Origin: Forficula auricularia | Taxonomy: Eukaryota > Arthropoda > Insecta > Dermaptera > Forficulidae | Assembly: GCA_024734495.1 (NCBI GenBank) | Contig: JALMQS010000153.1 | Span: 11,923,548-11,987,547 of the forward strand | Direction: 5' to 3' | Length of the DNA: 64,000 nt | Shown: piece by piece, positions 1 to 13,500 of the stretch | How positions within the stretch are numbered: the first letter of the stretch is position 1 | How the letters are laid out: each line of letters opens with the position of its first letter | The notes under the pieces: model-generated | The model's input: only the letters and a program-made list of their open reading frames with translations | Told to the model about the DNA's origin: nothing | Database searches by the model: none | Position numbers and translations under genes: made by a program

Positions 1-1794
1 AGACGCCAAAGAAGTATAACTTCTAACGCGTGTACATAAGTACACGCACTTTCATACTAAGGGGTTCGTGTCATGAAAAAGATTGAAAAACCCTGATCTA
101 AATAACACATTCATACTTTCATTAGAAAGTAATTGTAGTTTTTTTCAGGGCTGTAATGAAAGTCATTGATTTATGAGCTGATATAGAAGTATGGTACTAT
201 ATCGGACGAGGTTTGGTCATTGAGTTGTTTACCAAAAAAATAATTTCGTCTTTTTGATTTTAAGTCAATTAGGCTTTTATTAACTTAAAAGATCGACATA
301 CAAAAAACAACAAGAATACTTAAGATTACAACAATAGGCGAATAATAAATTATAAACAGATTATAAACACCTACCCCTCCACCCTCTCACTTGATCAACT
401 TTCCTTCTCTTCGGTAATGTAAGGGTCTTTCGAGATCCATACTACTGGTGCACCCCTTCTTGCATTCAATTAATTAAAAAAGTGCATATACTAGTACGAT
501 TAACTAAATACTAATTAATTTTAATTATTTTACAGATATCATCTATCATATGACTACAAAGTTCAATACATAGAATTTACTTATATGTGTGTATTACATG
601 AAACACTCGACCTCTCTACGGCAAAGACTTGAGTTCAAGCCCCCACGCACCCGTTTTACAAACTCAACCAGCTAATAAATTTAACTTAAACAAATCCTGT
701 TTTTAAATCGCTTCATAACCAGCCTCGTTTCTATCGAATAGTGCAATTTGCTACCCTCCTTGAAACTCAATAAATATTTTTGAATAGATCGAATAATATT
801 TGAAAAAGAATCCTTTGAAAATGAAATGCGATTATTGAAAGCAAACTCTACTTGTGTTCGAATAAGGTACGAATTTTTCGTCTCAATTTCCAGCCTCGCT
901 TACCGCTTTATGGAATAATAAATGTTCCCTTTCTACGCTCGAGGTATTGAACAATGGAGGGATTCCTTGAATAGCCGTAGGTTATTAGTCTGCAGAGGCT
1001 CGAGCCCTCCAATTAACACTTGCCACTAGAAAGCAGTCCTTGCTCAATGCTTCATCCTTTTGTTTGTATTCTTATTTATTTAACAGAATGGAAAACTATA
1101 TCAATTTAATTTCTAAATTCTCAATTAAAATTAATTTTATGTTTAGATTCCATTCAAATAAAAAAACATTGGATAGAGGGCAATCGTACTAAATAAAAAT
1201 ACTTTTTATCTTTTTATTCTTTAGTATATCGTATTTAAAAAAATAATTAAAATGAAAAAAGACGACAAAGTGTGAATGAAACACGAATACCGACGATTAT
1301 TTATCTAAAGATTATTATGAGAAATAAAATATTTTTATATACTCTTAATTATAAGATAATCGCTGACGGCCGGGCCTTCAGCTCGGCGTCACCTAGACCC
1401 TGGCGGGGAGCGTCTCGTTCATACCAATTTAATAATTTAAATTTAAAATGATACTGTAAGTATTGAAAGAATGTGCTGAATGAAATTGATTCAACAATAA
1501 GGAACAATAAGGAAAGATTTATCTAACACATTGGCTAAGCACGATCACTATCTGACCAATCAGAATCGTTCTAATAATTTAAGGTTTTTCCATTGGCTAT
1601 GCAATGGCCAATCAGATCGTTTGGATCATACAAACATAATTTTCCATTTTTTATATATAGATTTTAGCAGCTTAACCCATAATTTCTGACTTTTAAGCTC
1701 TCCAAAAGTTATTTTAAATTTATTAATTTTATCATTTAATATTAAAAATAAAAACTTAGTAAAATCAATAAATAAAAATATTATACAGAATCAG
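1..1794. other. AT-rich stretch without recognised gene
   Basis: I see no supported coding exon here. Around 605-660 there is a pol III B-box-like stretch (gagttcaagcccc) that may be a degraded tRNA-derived SINE head. A small GC-rich island lies at about 1362-1420 in otherwise AT-rich DNA. Peroxidasin LRR exons would be expected upstream of 7492, but no leucine-rich repeat pattern was recognised here. Confidence 0.5.
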
Positions 1795-2015
1795 GAGAGT
1801 CAGGTTGGTCGAGTGGTCAAAGAGCAAGCCTTCTAATCAAGCTAGCGCGGGTTTAAGCCCGACGCACTTCAAATATTGATATGCTATAATCTGATTCCTT
1901 CAGAGAAAGGCAATGGGAAACCATCTCTGTGAAAAATTTCTCCAGGAAAAATTACAATGGAGAGAATACTCTCCATTGTAATCGCCGACGCTAGGCATCG
2001 AGTATGGGACTTGAA
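1795..2015 (+). repeat. tRNA-derived SINE with RTE-like tail
   Basis: The first 70 bases look like a tRNA: an A-box-like tggtcgagtggtc, an anticodon-arm-like segment with cttctaa, and a B-box-like gggtttaagccc. The body then contains aaaggcaatgggaaacca, a phrase typical of RTE/BovB-type LINE 3' regions, and a short palindrome (attacaatggagag / ctctccattgtaat). This is the layout of a SINE whose tail was borrowed from an RTE LINE. Similar tRNA-like heads occur at 44085 and, inverted, at 7302. Confidence 0.6.
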
Positions 2016-2129
2016 GAAGATACAGAATTAGTAAATACATATATATACTACATACAGAATGTATAAGTACATAGCCACTGTTCGGGCCCTCTCGACTTAG
2101 AGATTTTACAATTTTTAGTAATGGTCCAA

Positions 2130-2400
2130 AATTAGTAAATTTTAAGGAGTTAGGTGTTGGTTCTAGGTGAAACATTTTAATATAATAATAAAACTTGAGT
2201 AAGATACGAGATAGGTTTCACAAAAAAAAGAAATAAAACAAAATTGAGTTTTGAATTCGATATATCGGGGGTTAGCCCATCATCAGGAGTCCAAGAAAAC
2301 TGATTATATATTGGAAAAATAATTTTACAAGTAACAATTTTTTTTTTCTTTTTTGTGAAACCTACTTCGTTTCTTACTCAAGTTTATTATTATGTCCGAA
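2130..2400 (-). repeat. Hammerhead-like fold-back repeat (family R2)
   Basis: Read on the minus strand, this copy has a degenerate hammerhead-like core near 2251-2295 (ctcctgatga, stem GGG/CCC, but the GAAA is lost). An AT-rich spacer, ttttgtgaaacc, a hairpin partner gtttcac and the terminal aaccaacacc...ctccttaa follow. The segment from about 2195 to 2240 is repeated in inverted orientation at about 2340-2392 (gtgaaacctac...cttactcaag), making a fold-back. The same 3' part recurs at 4275 on the plus strand. Confidence 0.6.
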
Positions 2401-3379
2401 ATTAGTTTTAAAATTCAGCGCCTGCAAATGCAACCAGCTTTACGGTGCGTTCTATTTGAATGCATATCTACCACTCTATAGGCGTCGCTGAGCTTTTCTG
2501 ACCAGCACAGTGACTCTTCGACCAGGCTTTCTTTTACTTTAAGGACCACTTCTTCATTCAATGGTCTTAAAATGTTATGAACTTTTCGCAACTTATTTAA
2601 AAAAAAAAAATAATAATAAAACATTGTGTACATCGAATGCCCTTGGAAATTCTAAAGATATAAACCGTAATAATAGTCTTGGGTGATACAAATATTTTCA
2701 TTTTAAAATTTAAAATGTTTGCAATATATTATAAACAGAGAAATTGGAGGTGAATATGATACCATAGAAGAATATCAAAGATTAAATGGCTGGCTAGAAT
2801 TACGAGGAAGTTCTTGAACAACTTAGAGCTGTTCAACTTCTTCGGTTAGAACGTCGGCTAAAAACTTGAACTGCTGATGTGATGGAGAAATGTTTAATTT
2901 TCACTACAACAGAGTGGAGATACCATTTGTTGTCTTAATCACGTGTCCAGACTATAGAAATATGAAGTAAAAAATGGTGTCAGTAAACAATATGAAACGA
3001 AGAAATAATAGGTCTCATGAAAATTTAATATAAGCTTTTTTCTTTTTGACCAATCGAACTATTCTGATTCAGAAAAAAATACAAATAAACAATGTTATTA
3101 TAGCCACGGTATTTATCATAATCTGAAATTGGGATATTAAAATTTGAATTTTTCTTTTACCCTCTCTTTAACACACCCATAGAAATCCCTATGGATATAG
3201 AACAAGATAATACTACAATGAGGTCTCAGGCCTATCTCAAGTGTATTGCGTGTGATGGAGAGAGGAGATTTCGAAAAAAGTAAAATTGTCAAGGTGAAAG
3301 AGCTATTTCCCTTTTATTTTTTTATCATTCTTTGTTCTTCTCAGCTCTGACATTTAATAATATTACATTTTTCCAAATT

Positions 3380-3512
3380 CCAAAAAAATCTCCCAAAATG
3401 ATCGCAAATATTGATTATTCAAACGAAGTTCTTATAGTACAAAATAAATAATTTCATAAGAACTTCGTTTGAATAATCAATATTTGCGGTCATTTTGGAA
3501 GATTTTTTTGAA
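3380..3512. repeat. Near-perfect palindrome
   Basis: Two arms of about 50-55 bases (about 3384-3437 and 3453-3508) are reverse complements, sharing for example gatcgcaaatattgatt with aatcaatatttgcggtc. The loop is about 18 bases. No TSD or coding content was recognised. It is probably a fold-back MITE. Confidence 0.7.
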
Positions 3513-4265
3513 CACCGTCAAAAACTCTTTATAAGTTTCTTATAAATAGTCAAGAAACTGTCATAAGCCTGATATTTCCATGGTTAGCTAAAATTAAATT
3601 CATTAAAATGTAAAGCGGCTTTATTAAGAAAACTTGATGTTTTAGGTATAGGAACATGATAACAATCGTCTTAAAGCATTTTTCTTCGTCTTTCGATTTA
3701 TTGAGTAATATACGGTGGTCTCATTTTAAAAAACGAACTTTTGACCCCTTTTATGAATAACGGAAATAATAGGAATCTTAGCACGCCCTGTATAATATGG
3801 AGTCGATTTTTTGGCGTAAATTAAATACTTCGGGTGTGTCTAAACTACGACCAAAATATCAACTTTTCATGATTTGAGAGCACTAATTTATTTAAGTTTA
3901 ATTAGGGCCATGTTTTGGACATATTTAACACAAATTATTTTTTATCTAGAAAACCGATAGAGATAGGTATAGGACAATATTAACAAAAGTATTTTAATAA
4001 AAGGGCAGTTCTAAAAACGTTAATATACCTGGTGTTCCATTTAAAAAAATAAAGTAGCTACGACTTTTCGACAGAAGCCGAAACGTCGCAATGCTGAAAA
4101 TATTTTAGATCGATAGAACAGCTAAAAAAATGTAAGGTGCTAAATTTTCCGTTCCGTTTTCCATAAACGTCTAACGTGCCATCGATCGTGAATCACCCTG
4201 TATAATATTTGACTTACTTGATCAATTTTCCTATAGATTAAAAAGAAAACATGTATCATCATCAT

Positions 4266-4352
4266 TGTGAAACCTACCTCGTATCTTACTCAAATTTTAT
4301 TATTATATTAAAATGTTTCACCTAGAACCAACACCGAACTCCTTAAAAGTTA
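4266..4352 (+). repeat. Family R2 3' end fragment
   Basis: This contains gtgaaacctacctcgtatc, then atgtttcacctagaacc and the ending aacaccgaactccttaaaa. It is the plus-strand counterpart of 2130-2215 and lacks the hammerhead-like core, so it appears 5'-truncated. Confidence 0.6.
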
Positions 4353-4939
4353 AGGTTCTTTGTACATATAACCTTCTTTTTTAAGATTATTTTTTCTAAA
4401 AAAATGTTGATCGATTGGCATTTTGATGAAACTTGAACAACAGACTCTAAAGAGATGAAGACCCTCTCTGTTTCCATCTGTTGTCAGTTACTATTATCCA
4501 TTGCCACTATTGAATTTGTGCATCTCCGTTGTCCCTTGGTTCATCATAACTAAATCATGGACACAATGCCTCTCACAGGAAGGACAGTGGCCAGGGTTGA
4601 TAATGCGATGTGAATTCCTAGTCCAGTTGAGACTCCTATTACTAGATGCATTCGAAGGCCGAATTAACTTGAATAATTAACTTATACTAATATTCTATGC
4701 ATGAGAATTCGTTGAAGCGTGAACCTTTGCATGCCAAATATACCTATACTTTATGACAACTATTGAAACATTCAGCTACTTAAAAATTTTCTTTATCTTT
4801 TATTGAAAATTAAATTTTTTCATTTAAATATATAAAATGGCTCCTGATTTTAATAAGTTCTCCTTTCTATCTCGATTTGAGCACGACTTATCTATGGTCT
4901 ATCTATACGTACATCAAATTAAGTCAAACAGTTGCCATA

Positions 4940-5240
4940 AAGAATTTTAAGTCCTATGGAAACGCTCATGTACTCGCTTTTCATTTTGACTTTATCCATA
5001 CCGAAGCATCGGCAAAGTATTGTAATCGGTCTCGCGACAAGAGTGACTTCAAAATGTCATCAAGTAAAGGGAACCCATCGTCTCAACCAAAGTCACAAAT
5101 TGTAGTATTCATTCAAGTTGAATTTTAGGACCTGATGGTGCCAAAAATTACATGAAGTCTCGCCCAGAATCCTAAAAGAGCGATTTTTTCCTTTTTTTCG
5201 TCCACAATATTTTCCACAACGTGTGGAACTTGCTTTGCGC
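4940..5240 (+). repeat. Dispersed repeat R6
   Basis: The segment is clearly related to 49083-49301 continuing at 49648. Shared phrases include gtattgtaatcggtct, a gacttcaaa...gtaaag stretch, aaagtcacaaatt and gccaaaaattacatg. The other copy carries an inserted MITE. Short open frames on both strands are incidental to the repeat. Confidence 0.6.
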
Positions 5241-6927
5241 ACTTTGTGCCCTTTGATTAATGATATTTTGACATACATTGATTGGAAAAATGATTGAATA
5301 TTATTTTTTGTCCCATAAAAACCGATTCTTTTTTGTGTGTAATACTCAATTCGGAGTGTTGGCTATTGCTATATAGAGTATCCATTTTCTCTTTGCTGTC
5401 ACCTGTGCTAGTTGAGGCGTCTTGAATTTATATCAGAGGTGAGAATTTTTGGGAATTAAACCAGATTAGATGGTCGTGATTCAAAGTCGAGCCACTATCC
5501 AAGCGGGACCACCAAAAATAAATTTGGGGGCCAAATTATCACATTTTTCTCTAATATTTCTATTATATTTATTCGTAACCATAGTTTGTTTTTCCTTTCA
5601 AACACGTCTCGTTTCACATTCTTAAACTCGTTGGCAAAACCTGCCCATATAAAACTTGTATTTTAATATACTTTTTACAAACCCTTTCCCGGATCCCTTT
5701 TGCACTTTCCATGTTCCACCCAAATCTCCCCCTTTTCTGCTAGAATCGACAATTTGATTAAACTTTGATGTCGACCAGCATATGGCCGATCAAAAGCCTT
5801 TGGAGAATGGACCTATTTTGTTATGATGACAGACTATTCGAATGCATACTCGTTTGCTGGTTGTCATCAAGAAGAAAGAATTTACGGTTAAAACAGAATA
5901 GAAAATTTTGAGTGCTAGAGTAATAATAATGTCAGATTCAATTGGATTATATCGCATTTCAGCATCTCTCTCTTTCTCTCTCTAATCTGGTTTTCTTTTT
6001 TTCTTTTTTTTTCATCTGTTCGAAGCGTGAGCATCCATTTTATTATTTTTCTGTCCTTATTTTTATAGGTGCAGATGTAAAATGAAATAATTAAAAAAAT
6101 ATCGCAATTGGTTTGAAATTATCTTAAGCTCTAAAAATCGAAATAGTCAAATTTAAAAATATAAGCTATAAACTATTCGACCCAATATACTCCGTTTTGA
6201 AATAACAATACATATATGTTTGCATGTTATTTCATATAAATAGAGAGATTAACACGTCTCTATGCTAAAAAAATATATTCTAATCATTATTGATTTTATT
6301 TCTGAGTCGACGGAAACATGTCCATTGACAAACTAATCATCCTCGCATATCGTCGGCCAAGAATGTAAACCTGCAAACTCCACTTTTTATCATATATGAC
6401 ATATTAATACCGTTCGAAAGAATAAGAAATTCAGCATCGTCCGAGTAAAACTGCTACTTAAAACTACGATCGTAAGTTGTAGAAAAAAAAATGAGAAAAA
6501 TAGTTTCTTTCTATAAGAACAATATTAAATTTGGTTTGTTTTTTCTCTGGCCTGTAAAATTTCCTTGTTGTGAGTTAGCAGGTTTACTCTCTAAGGCGAC
6601 GATATTCAGTTTGATTCTATTCCAGAGATTGAATGAAAGAAATTGCTGTAGTTGGCTGGTTGGCATATATCTATTAGGGTGTTCCTTATTTTTGAAGATT
6701 ATTTAAATTGAACTCATGCAACCAAGATTTTTTCCTTTTTACTAGTAAAATCAAATAAAATTTGTCCTGTTAAAATGTAAGGTGATTAACGAGTGTCGAT
6801 GCAACCTGCTACGTAGAAGTGGCTAAATAGTGAGCGTAAAACCATCCTTCCCCAGTGATTACTATTTTGAAAAATCATTACAATATTATTATTTTCTTTT
6901 TGTTGCTAACACTTTCACTTTACATAG
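5241..6927. other. Non-coding stretch with CT microsatellite
   Basis: A CT-rich microsatellite and pyrimidine tract lies at about 5963-6015. No exon, tRNA or transposase fragment was recognised. Short open frames here show no family resemblance I can name. Confidence 0.45.
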
Positions 6928-6968
6928 TGAAGCATGTTTCGGATACCATCCGACTATCTTCAGTCTTT
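6928..6968 (-). ncRNA. Degenerate hammerhead-like motif
   Basis: On the minus strand the order is gaCTGAAGA, tagtc, a GGAT/ATCC hairpin, CGAAAC, then atgc. The core and the GAAA are present, but five unpaired bases precede the stem. This is probably a decayed copy of the motif seen better preserved at 8062 and 16661. Confidence 0.35.
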
Positions 6969-7299
6969 TTTAAATATAATATTTTGATCTCAAAAATTTT
7001 TTTTACTCTTCATTAAACTGTCATTATAGATTAACTTTGATACATTTTACATTCATTTATTTTCTATAGTTAGGGAGCTACAATGTTCTCACAAACGGAC
7101 AGATATGGTAGCTACAATGATAAGGCTCTGTTTTATTTTGTACAAACCGTAAAAAGAACAATCTTCAACATCTTTTTTTGAATGACTTCAGAAACAAAAC
7201 CTATTTAGTCAGCTCCTATGTGATAATAATAAAATGAATGTGTTTATGTTAGTGTGTGAATTAATTAACGAAACAGATTATAACCGATCGAATTTTTCC

Positions 7300-7362
7300 A
7301 GTGAGCCAGGGTCGAACCCGGGTCTCCTGCTTAGAAGGCACTACCCACTCTGCCAACTTATA
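7300..7362 (-). repeat. tRNA-like SINE head (Arg-TCT-like)
   Basis: On the minus strand, gttggcagagtggg matches a D-arm/A-box, tgccttctaagca can form an anticodon arm with a TCT-type loop, and acccgggttcgaccctgg is a strong B-box/T-arm. No acceptor stem pairs across the ends, so a functional tRNA gene is unlikely. It is best read as a tRNA-derived SINE fragment in the peroxidasin upstream region. Confidence 0.55.
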
Positions 7363-7491
7363 TATCTCTTTTTTTTCGTTTACGGATATAATTTATAAAA
7401 TGGTCTTACTCTTAAAAACCTTCAAAATCTCCAACCTGATCATTTAAGTTTCAACCTAATGATAACACTCTTTTTCTGCAATGAACCCAAG

Positions 7492-7598
7492 ATCACTGAA
7501 GGACCCCGTGACGTTGAAGTGACTTTTGGTGGTACCGCATTCTTCACTTGCAAAGCAGAAGGAGATCCTCAACCTGATATTGTCTGGATGCGAGATAA
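7492..7598 (+). CDS. Pxn: Peroxidasin exon, Ig1 first half
   Basis: Encodes [28 protein letters not shown] and VWMRD, covering the first cysteine and tryptophan of a C2-type Ig domain. The 3' end is a clear donor (gtaagat) in phase 2. The 5' boundary is uncertain: I chose the AG after cctgcaatgaacccaa-like sequence at 7491, following a pyrimidine tract. The frame stays open further upstream (...CNEPK), so an earlier acceptor is possible. Upstream exons should encode the LRRs and were not found. Confidence 0.88.
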
Positions 7599-10500
7599 GT
7601 AAGATAAGTGAATTTTTTTCCGCTTATAAAATTAATTTTATTATATTATCTTAATCTTTCAGCAATGAAATAAACATGGGAGATCCACGATACTCTAAAC
7701 TAGCTGATGGGACTTTAATGATTGAGAATGCTGTGGATGCTGATGCGGGTGTTTATGAATGTATGGCAAAATCTGCTGCAGGCGAAGCTAAGAGTCGAGC
7801 TGCCAAAATGTTATATCATGGTCAAAAGAGCAAGTGCTCATTATTAAGATATTTTTGAGATCACTGTATTCCTACTTGTATTTATTATAATTTATTTTCT
7901 TATAACGAAAGTTACCTGCGGTTTTCAATCCCTAGTGGTAATCGAGAGGCAGCCCTTTAGAAACTATACTCTAATTTGATTAACTTATGAGGAGAATTTT
8001 CTAGGTTAGGTTTCACAAAAAAGAAATATTAAAACAAATGTATGTTTATTTGAGTTTGATTCACTCGATATATATTTCGGGTTATTAGCCCATCTTCAGG
8101 AGTTCAAATTAAAACTAATTTGATTCTTTATCTGTAATTTTTCTGCTGTTGCTGAAATTTTTTACCAAGGCAATATTTAATTCCCCCACAATTCTATTTT
8201 TTTGCTCATTCGGGTTTAAAAATGTCCTAAACGTGAAGAAAAATCATTTTCAAACATATTTTTATTTGCCTGGATATCTGATGCCTACGAAAACATAAGA
8301 ATAGAAGTTTGTAAAAAGTTCACCCCGTTACTAAAATATTTTTCAGTTCCATTCAAAAGAATTGATTAGGTTTAGAAATTTATTGATAGTCAAGTAAAAA
8401 ATCTGAAAACAATCGAATCATTATCTGGGAAGCATTTGATTAACTCTATAGCTAATGAATTGGCATTTGGATCAAAAGTTTGTATTAATAATATTTTCAT
8501 TCGAAAAATTACCAAAACGTCAAAATTGGTAGAGAGCTTTCTAAGTTTTAAAAGTTTTCACTTTTTTTCCTATTCTATTTTTTTATAAAATGGTTGTGAT
8601 TGTGAAATACTGCCCTATAATTACTATTGATTTCTTAAAACGAAATATTGTAGGTAGTTAATAAAGTAAAGGGAGTGTAGTTTCACAGTGAATGAAATAA
8701 AACTCAAAGAGGTTTATACAAACTCATTACTTTATTAATTAATATCATGTTTCACCTAAAACCTACACCACTTTCCCTAAGTGAAATGTTGTAGATAGAT
8801 TCAATTTCATCTATAACTAAAATACGTTACTTACTTATGGAGTCTTTGGTTGGAATTATTGATAGAGCACATGCTGTGATAGTATCTATAGGGAAAACGT
8901 GAAATCGCCTCTTGGATCAGCCAGCGAGTCAATGTGTACCGTAAGAGTAAGTCGGTCGTCTATTAATCTGATATCTCTTTTCTGAATTGCCTGTAGTTTG
9001 GCATTCAGATATTTTGAACACCCTGAAAACTCTAAGCAAAAATACCATTTTTTTTTCTGCCCGATTATGATGTTTCGTACTTTCACATTCCATATTACTT
9101 AAAGTGAAAATCTTCTTAAAAAATAAATTTAAAAAATCAAACTTCAATATGTTAAATATATATAAGAGAAAAATTCAAGTTAGTTATGTGATGATGTTTT
9201 TATGCAGGCAAGCCAGTATTCCGTCGAACACCTATTGACCAGCAAACACAGGTCGGTGGCACCGTTAAGTTGTATTGCACCGCATTGGGTGAACCTCAAC
9301 CTGATATCACTTGGACTAAGGATGACCTTCCAGTGCTTGTCCACGCTGATCATCGTATTCTTGTGAGTACCTACAATTTGAAAAATATTCTTCCGGGCCA
9401 GGTTTGCCTTCACATTTTTAATTTTTTCCCAGCTACAAGTGAACTTTTTTCCGTTAAATTTCATTAACATATTTATTATATAAATATTCATGTATAGGTA
9501 CATTTTAAATAATCTCATTAAATAGAATTTTTCTTTAAAATAACCATGTATTTTTTTTTTTTTTTATAAATTTTATTAAACCAATTATTTTACATTAATT
9601 AATGTATACATTGTATTTTAGCTTCGACTCCGGAGATTATTCTCCACCATCGACTGTCCTTGATCATCTTTGTAGTCCTTGTTTTTAATAAGAGGAAAAA
9701 ACTAATTAAATAAAAAACCTCTTTTCCGATAATTATTCAAATTCCATATTTATCTTCATCCCTAATCGTCCTCCCATGTATTTTGTTATATATTAATAAA
9801 ACTATAACAACTTTAAAGAAATATTTACTTATTTAGAAATTTGAATTTGAGGTTTTTGAAAAAATATATACTATATCTGTGTCATGAAAGTCAAATATTT
9901 TAATAATGAAAATAAATATATTTAAATTTTAAATTTGACCTATTGAGTGGGAGCTTTTTATCCTTTTAAGAAATTTATAATAAAGTGTATAAAATACTAT
10001 AATTTTCTAGAATATTTTCTAAACTAAGCTTAAGAACGGTAAATAAAAACGATTTTGATATCTCAAACATTTCTTATTTACACATAAATAATCCTAGTAG
10101 CTTGGGGGAACTTCACTATATCAGCCTCTACTTAAAGGAGAAGGATAGATAGACCAGTGGGCTACTCGCATAGGACCGCTTATTTATATTATTATTTTTT
10201 AAGAATATCAACTGTCTCTCTTAAAAATCTAATTCTCTTCATTTAAAAATTTTCTTACTACTATCAATTTACTTGGAAATTAATCATATTTTTCATAACA
10301 CAAATATCTTATATGTAACTATGTTTTTTTCGAAACCTTAAGTAGAAATGTAAGTTTGAATATTCAAGAGTTATGCTGTAATTCAAGAAATGTCAATAAT
10401 ATATGAGCCGATCAAAGGATATGAAGGGAACTCTATATAAAAGCGACTTCAAAAAAATTAAATGCAACAAATAAAATAATAAGAACTCAAAAATCAAATA

Positions 10501-13500
10501 AGTGAGTAAGTAAGTAAAAGGTATAAAATAATTATCTAATTTAGTTATAACTAAACGATGAAATATTAACATGAAATCATTTTTTAAAGTCGGTGCCAAA
10601 AATATATATTTTATGAATCCAAATCGACGGATCTTAGTACGTTTGGCGGGTAAGCTCACTTATATAGTTTGTTTAGCACTGACTTCAAAAAAAGATTTCA
10701 TGTTAATATTTCGTTGTTTAGTTTTAACTAAATTAGATAATTATTTTATACCTTTTACTTACTTACTTTTTTGAGTTCTTATTGTTTTATTTGTTGCATT
10801 TAATTTTTTTAAGTCGGTTTTTTATTTTTATTTTTTTTAGTGATGTTATTAATAGTGACTTAAGATAATACCTTGCATGCATCTCTTAAAAGCTAGTGTC
10901 GGGCGAATGACTCAGAAAATAATAATAAAATTCAATTCATAAATAGACAAATTCGAAACGTTTTAAATGAATGTTTTAAGATTTTTTTTATAAAATATTT
11001 TATTTATTATAATTTCGATTATTTGTTCATAAGAATTGGAGATTTACGTTATTTCGTCATTGATTATATCATCAGAACTTGACCAAATTAATATGGGACT
11101 ACCCCTAAGGTACCCCCTTTCCAATAAAAAAAGAAACATCGAAATCGGTCCACGTGGCAAAAAGTTCTCGTTGAACATACATAAAATAAATAAATAAATA
11201 GACATCCTGGCTATCTTGGAGTTATACCGATCCAAACGCAGATCATCATTAAAATCGGTTAATAAAAACAAATAAGTTATGCGTGAACAAACATAACAAA
11301 AAAGGTCTAAAACCAATGAAATTTATATTTTTACAAATCGGAAACTAGACTGAACCCAATGCAAAAAAATCATAAAAATCGGTTCACAATTGTCGAAGAT
11401 ATCAGGCAACATAGACAAAAAAAAAATCAGTCTAATTGAGAACCTCGTTGAAGTCGGTTAAAAACAGAAATCAAAATTGACGTATGTAGGGAAATCTGAG
11501 CCTAATGAATCAAATTCAAAAGAAATAAAATGTAGGACCCACTGAAGAAAACCGAAGCAAGGAGCGAAACCTTTTGTAGTAAAAATAAGATATTTTATTA
11601 AAATTTACAAAAATACAAATTTTCAAAAAGTAGGCTTAATCACATTGGCTTCTGAACGACTCATTTATAATAAAATAAATAACTCAAAATTTATTAATTC
11701 ACTAGTTTCAACAATTATTACCCTCAAGGCCTATTAATATATATATAATAAGGCTGTTAATAACAGCAAAGTAAATATACATTTTTATCATGATCATATT
11801 ACTTTAATCAAAAGTGTTTTTAACTTTTTTAATTATTCAGTCCTATTATATGTACCCAGAGTAAATTGAAATAAACATTTAAAAACAGAGAATTCATTTG
11901 TTAAATAAAAAGTTTAATTATCTCTTTTATTTTAACATAAAGGTAGAATATACATGACGAGTGTTTGATATTAATAATGATTGATTTGTAATTAGGTGGC
12001 TTCAGATAATACCCTCACTCTGTCCGATGTTCGCCGGGAAGATGCGGGTCACTATAAATGCACAGCGGCGAATTATGTGGGTCGTGTGAGCGCCATTGCC
12101 CAAATTTCTGTTAACGGTTAGTACAATTATACCTTTTCAATAAATAAATAAAGTCATAAATATTGATTCATCTAACAATATAACAAATTGTTTACCTCTA
12201 CTAATCTTTCTTGTCTTTTTTCCTTATGTGGCGAATTAGAAACGAAATCAGAGGCTAAAGGTAATGCTAGTTTTTGCTAGTTACGATAAAATGCTCCCTG
12301 ACGGGTAGATTTAATTTCGTGAAAATATTATATACTAGCTGTTCCCCGTCCCTTTGCTCCGGGCAACACCTTGGTCCTACAACTTTTCTTATCTTGGTCA
12401 AATTATAATAATGCCAACAACAACTGCACAAAGTTTCAACTCAACCGGATAAACGATGCGCGAACGCATAAAAGACGAACAGACACACCTACAGACAGAG
12501 GGAACACATTAATTTTTATATATAAGAAGAAGATTATATAATATCGAAATGCAATATCACAGATTTTTAGATAAATTTCACGATAAGTTTTAGAGAAAAT
12601 TTGAATACCAAAATTTTAATAGATAATATACGTTAGACCTTCTTATCAAAAAAAGCCCATTTCTTTGAACAAACCGCTTTAGTCGGCTTTTACTCAACGG
12701 TTAGTTAAAATAGTAGGTAAGCGAAACAATTCTATGATTCTTTCCCTCATTGAGGAAAACCAACTTCGATTATTTAGATCAGTGTTTTTCAACCTTTTTC
12801 ATGAAGCGACCCCCTTAGCATGAAAAAAAATTTCGCGACTCCCTACCCCTTGCTCTTTGTAACCTCGTAACCTGTATTTTATTATGTTACAAATATCAAA
12901 TCCGTAGAACATTTTTATTAATTTTTATAATTAGGTATCGGCTAAATACACAATTAAGTACCTATAACAGACATATTTTTCTTCGATTCGTTTTCGTCGA
13001 CTCACTCTTTTATTGGAGAAGTGGGGTCTGAGATAAACATCAAAGCATATATACCTAGTATGGAAATTGTCTTGAAGAATTTTAAAGAAGAATTGTGTCA
13101 TTATTTCTCTGTGCAAAAACTATCAGAAAACACTGGGCAAAAGTGGATTATAAATCCGTTTTTAAATGCAGCTATAGATGAGGCAAGTTTGGGAACCAAC
13201 CTAAAAGAAAATCTCCTGGAATTATCTGTCGATGTAATGTTGCACTTAGAATTCAAGTCTGTCAATTTGGATACCTTTTGGTAAAAAAAAATCAGAATAC
13301 AGTGTTTAATTCCATTTGGCACTTCTTACTTGTGTGAGTTGACGTTTTCGTCAGTGGCCCAAATAAAAAGTAAACACAGAAACCGTCTAAATTTAGAAAA
13401 TGATTTAATTTTATGTGTAGTAAAAACGAATCCACGATAGGAGAAATTAGTTAACGAAAAACAGGCTCACCCTTCACATTAATGTGAATCTGACTATATA

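Noticed and set aside
2415..2633. 72-codon minus-strand open frame with KLRKVHNILRPLNEEVV and HSNRTHRKAG
   Set aside because: No family recognised, no splice or start context, and it borders a fold-back repeat. Not called as a gene.
7300..7362. Possible functional tRNA-Arg(TCT) gene on the minus strand
   Set aside because: Good A- and B-box-like parts, but no acceptor stem pairing and no terminator-like T run in the right place. Treated as a SINE head.
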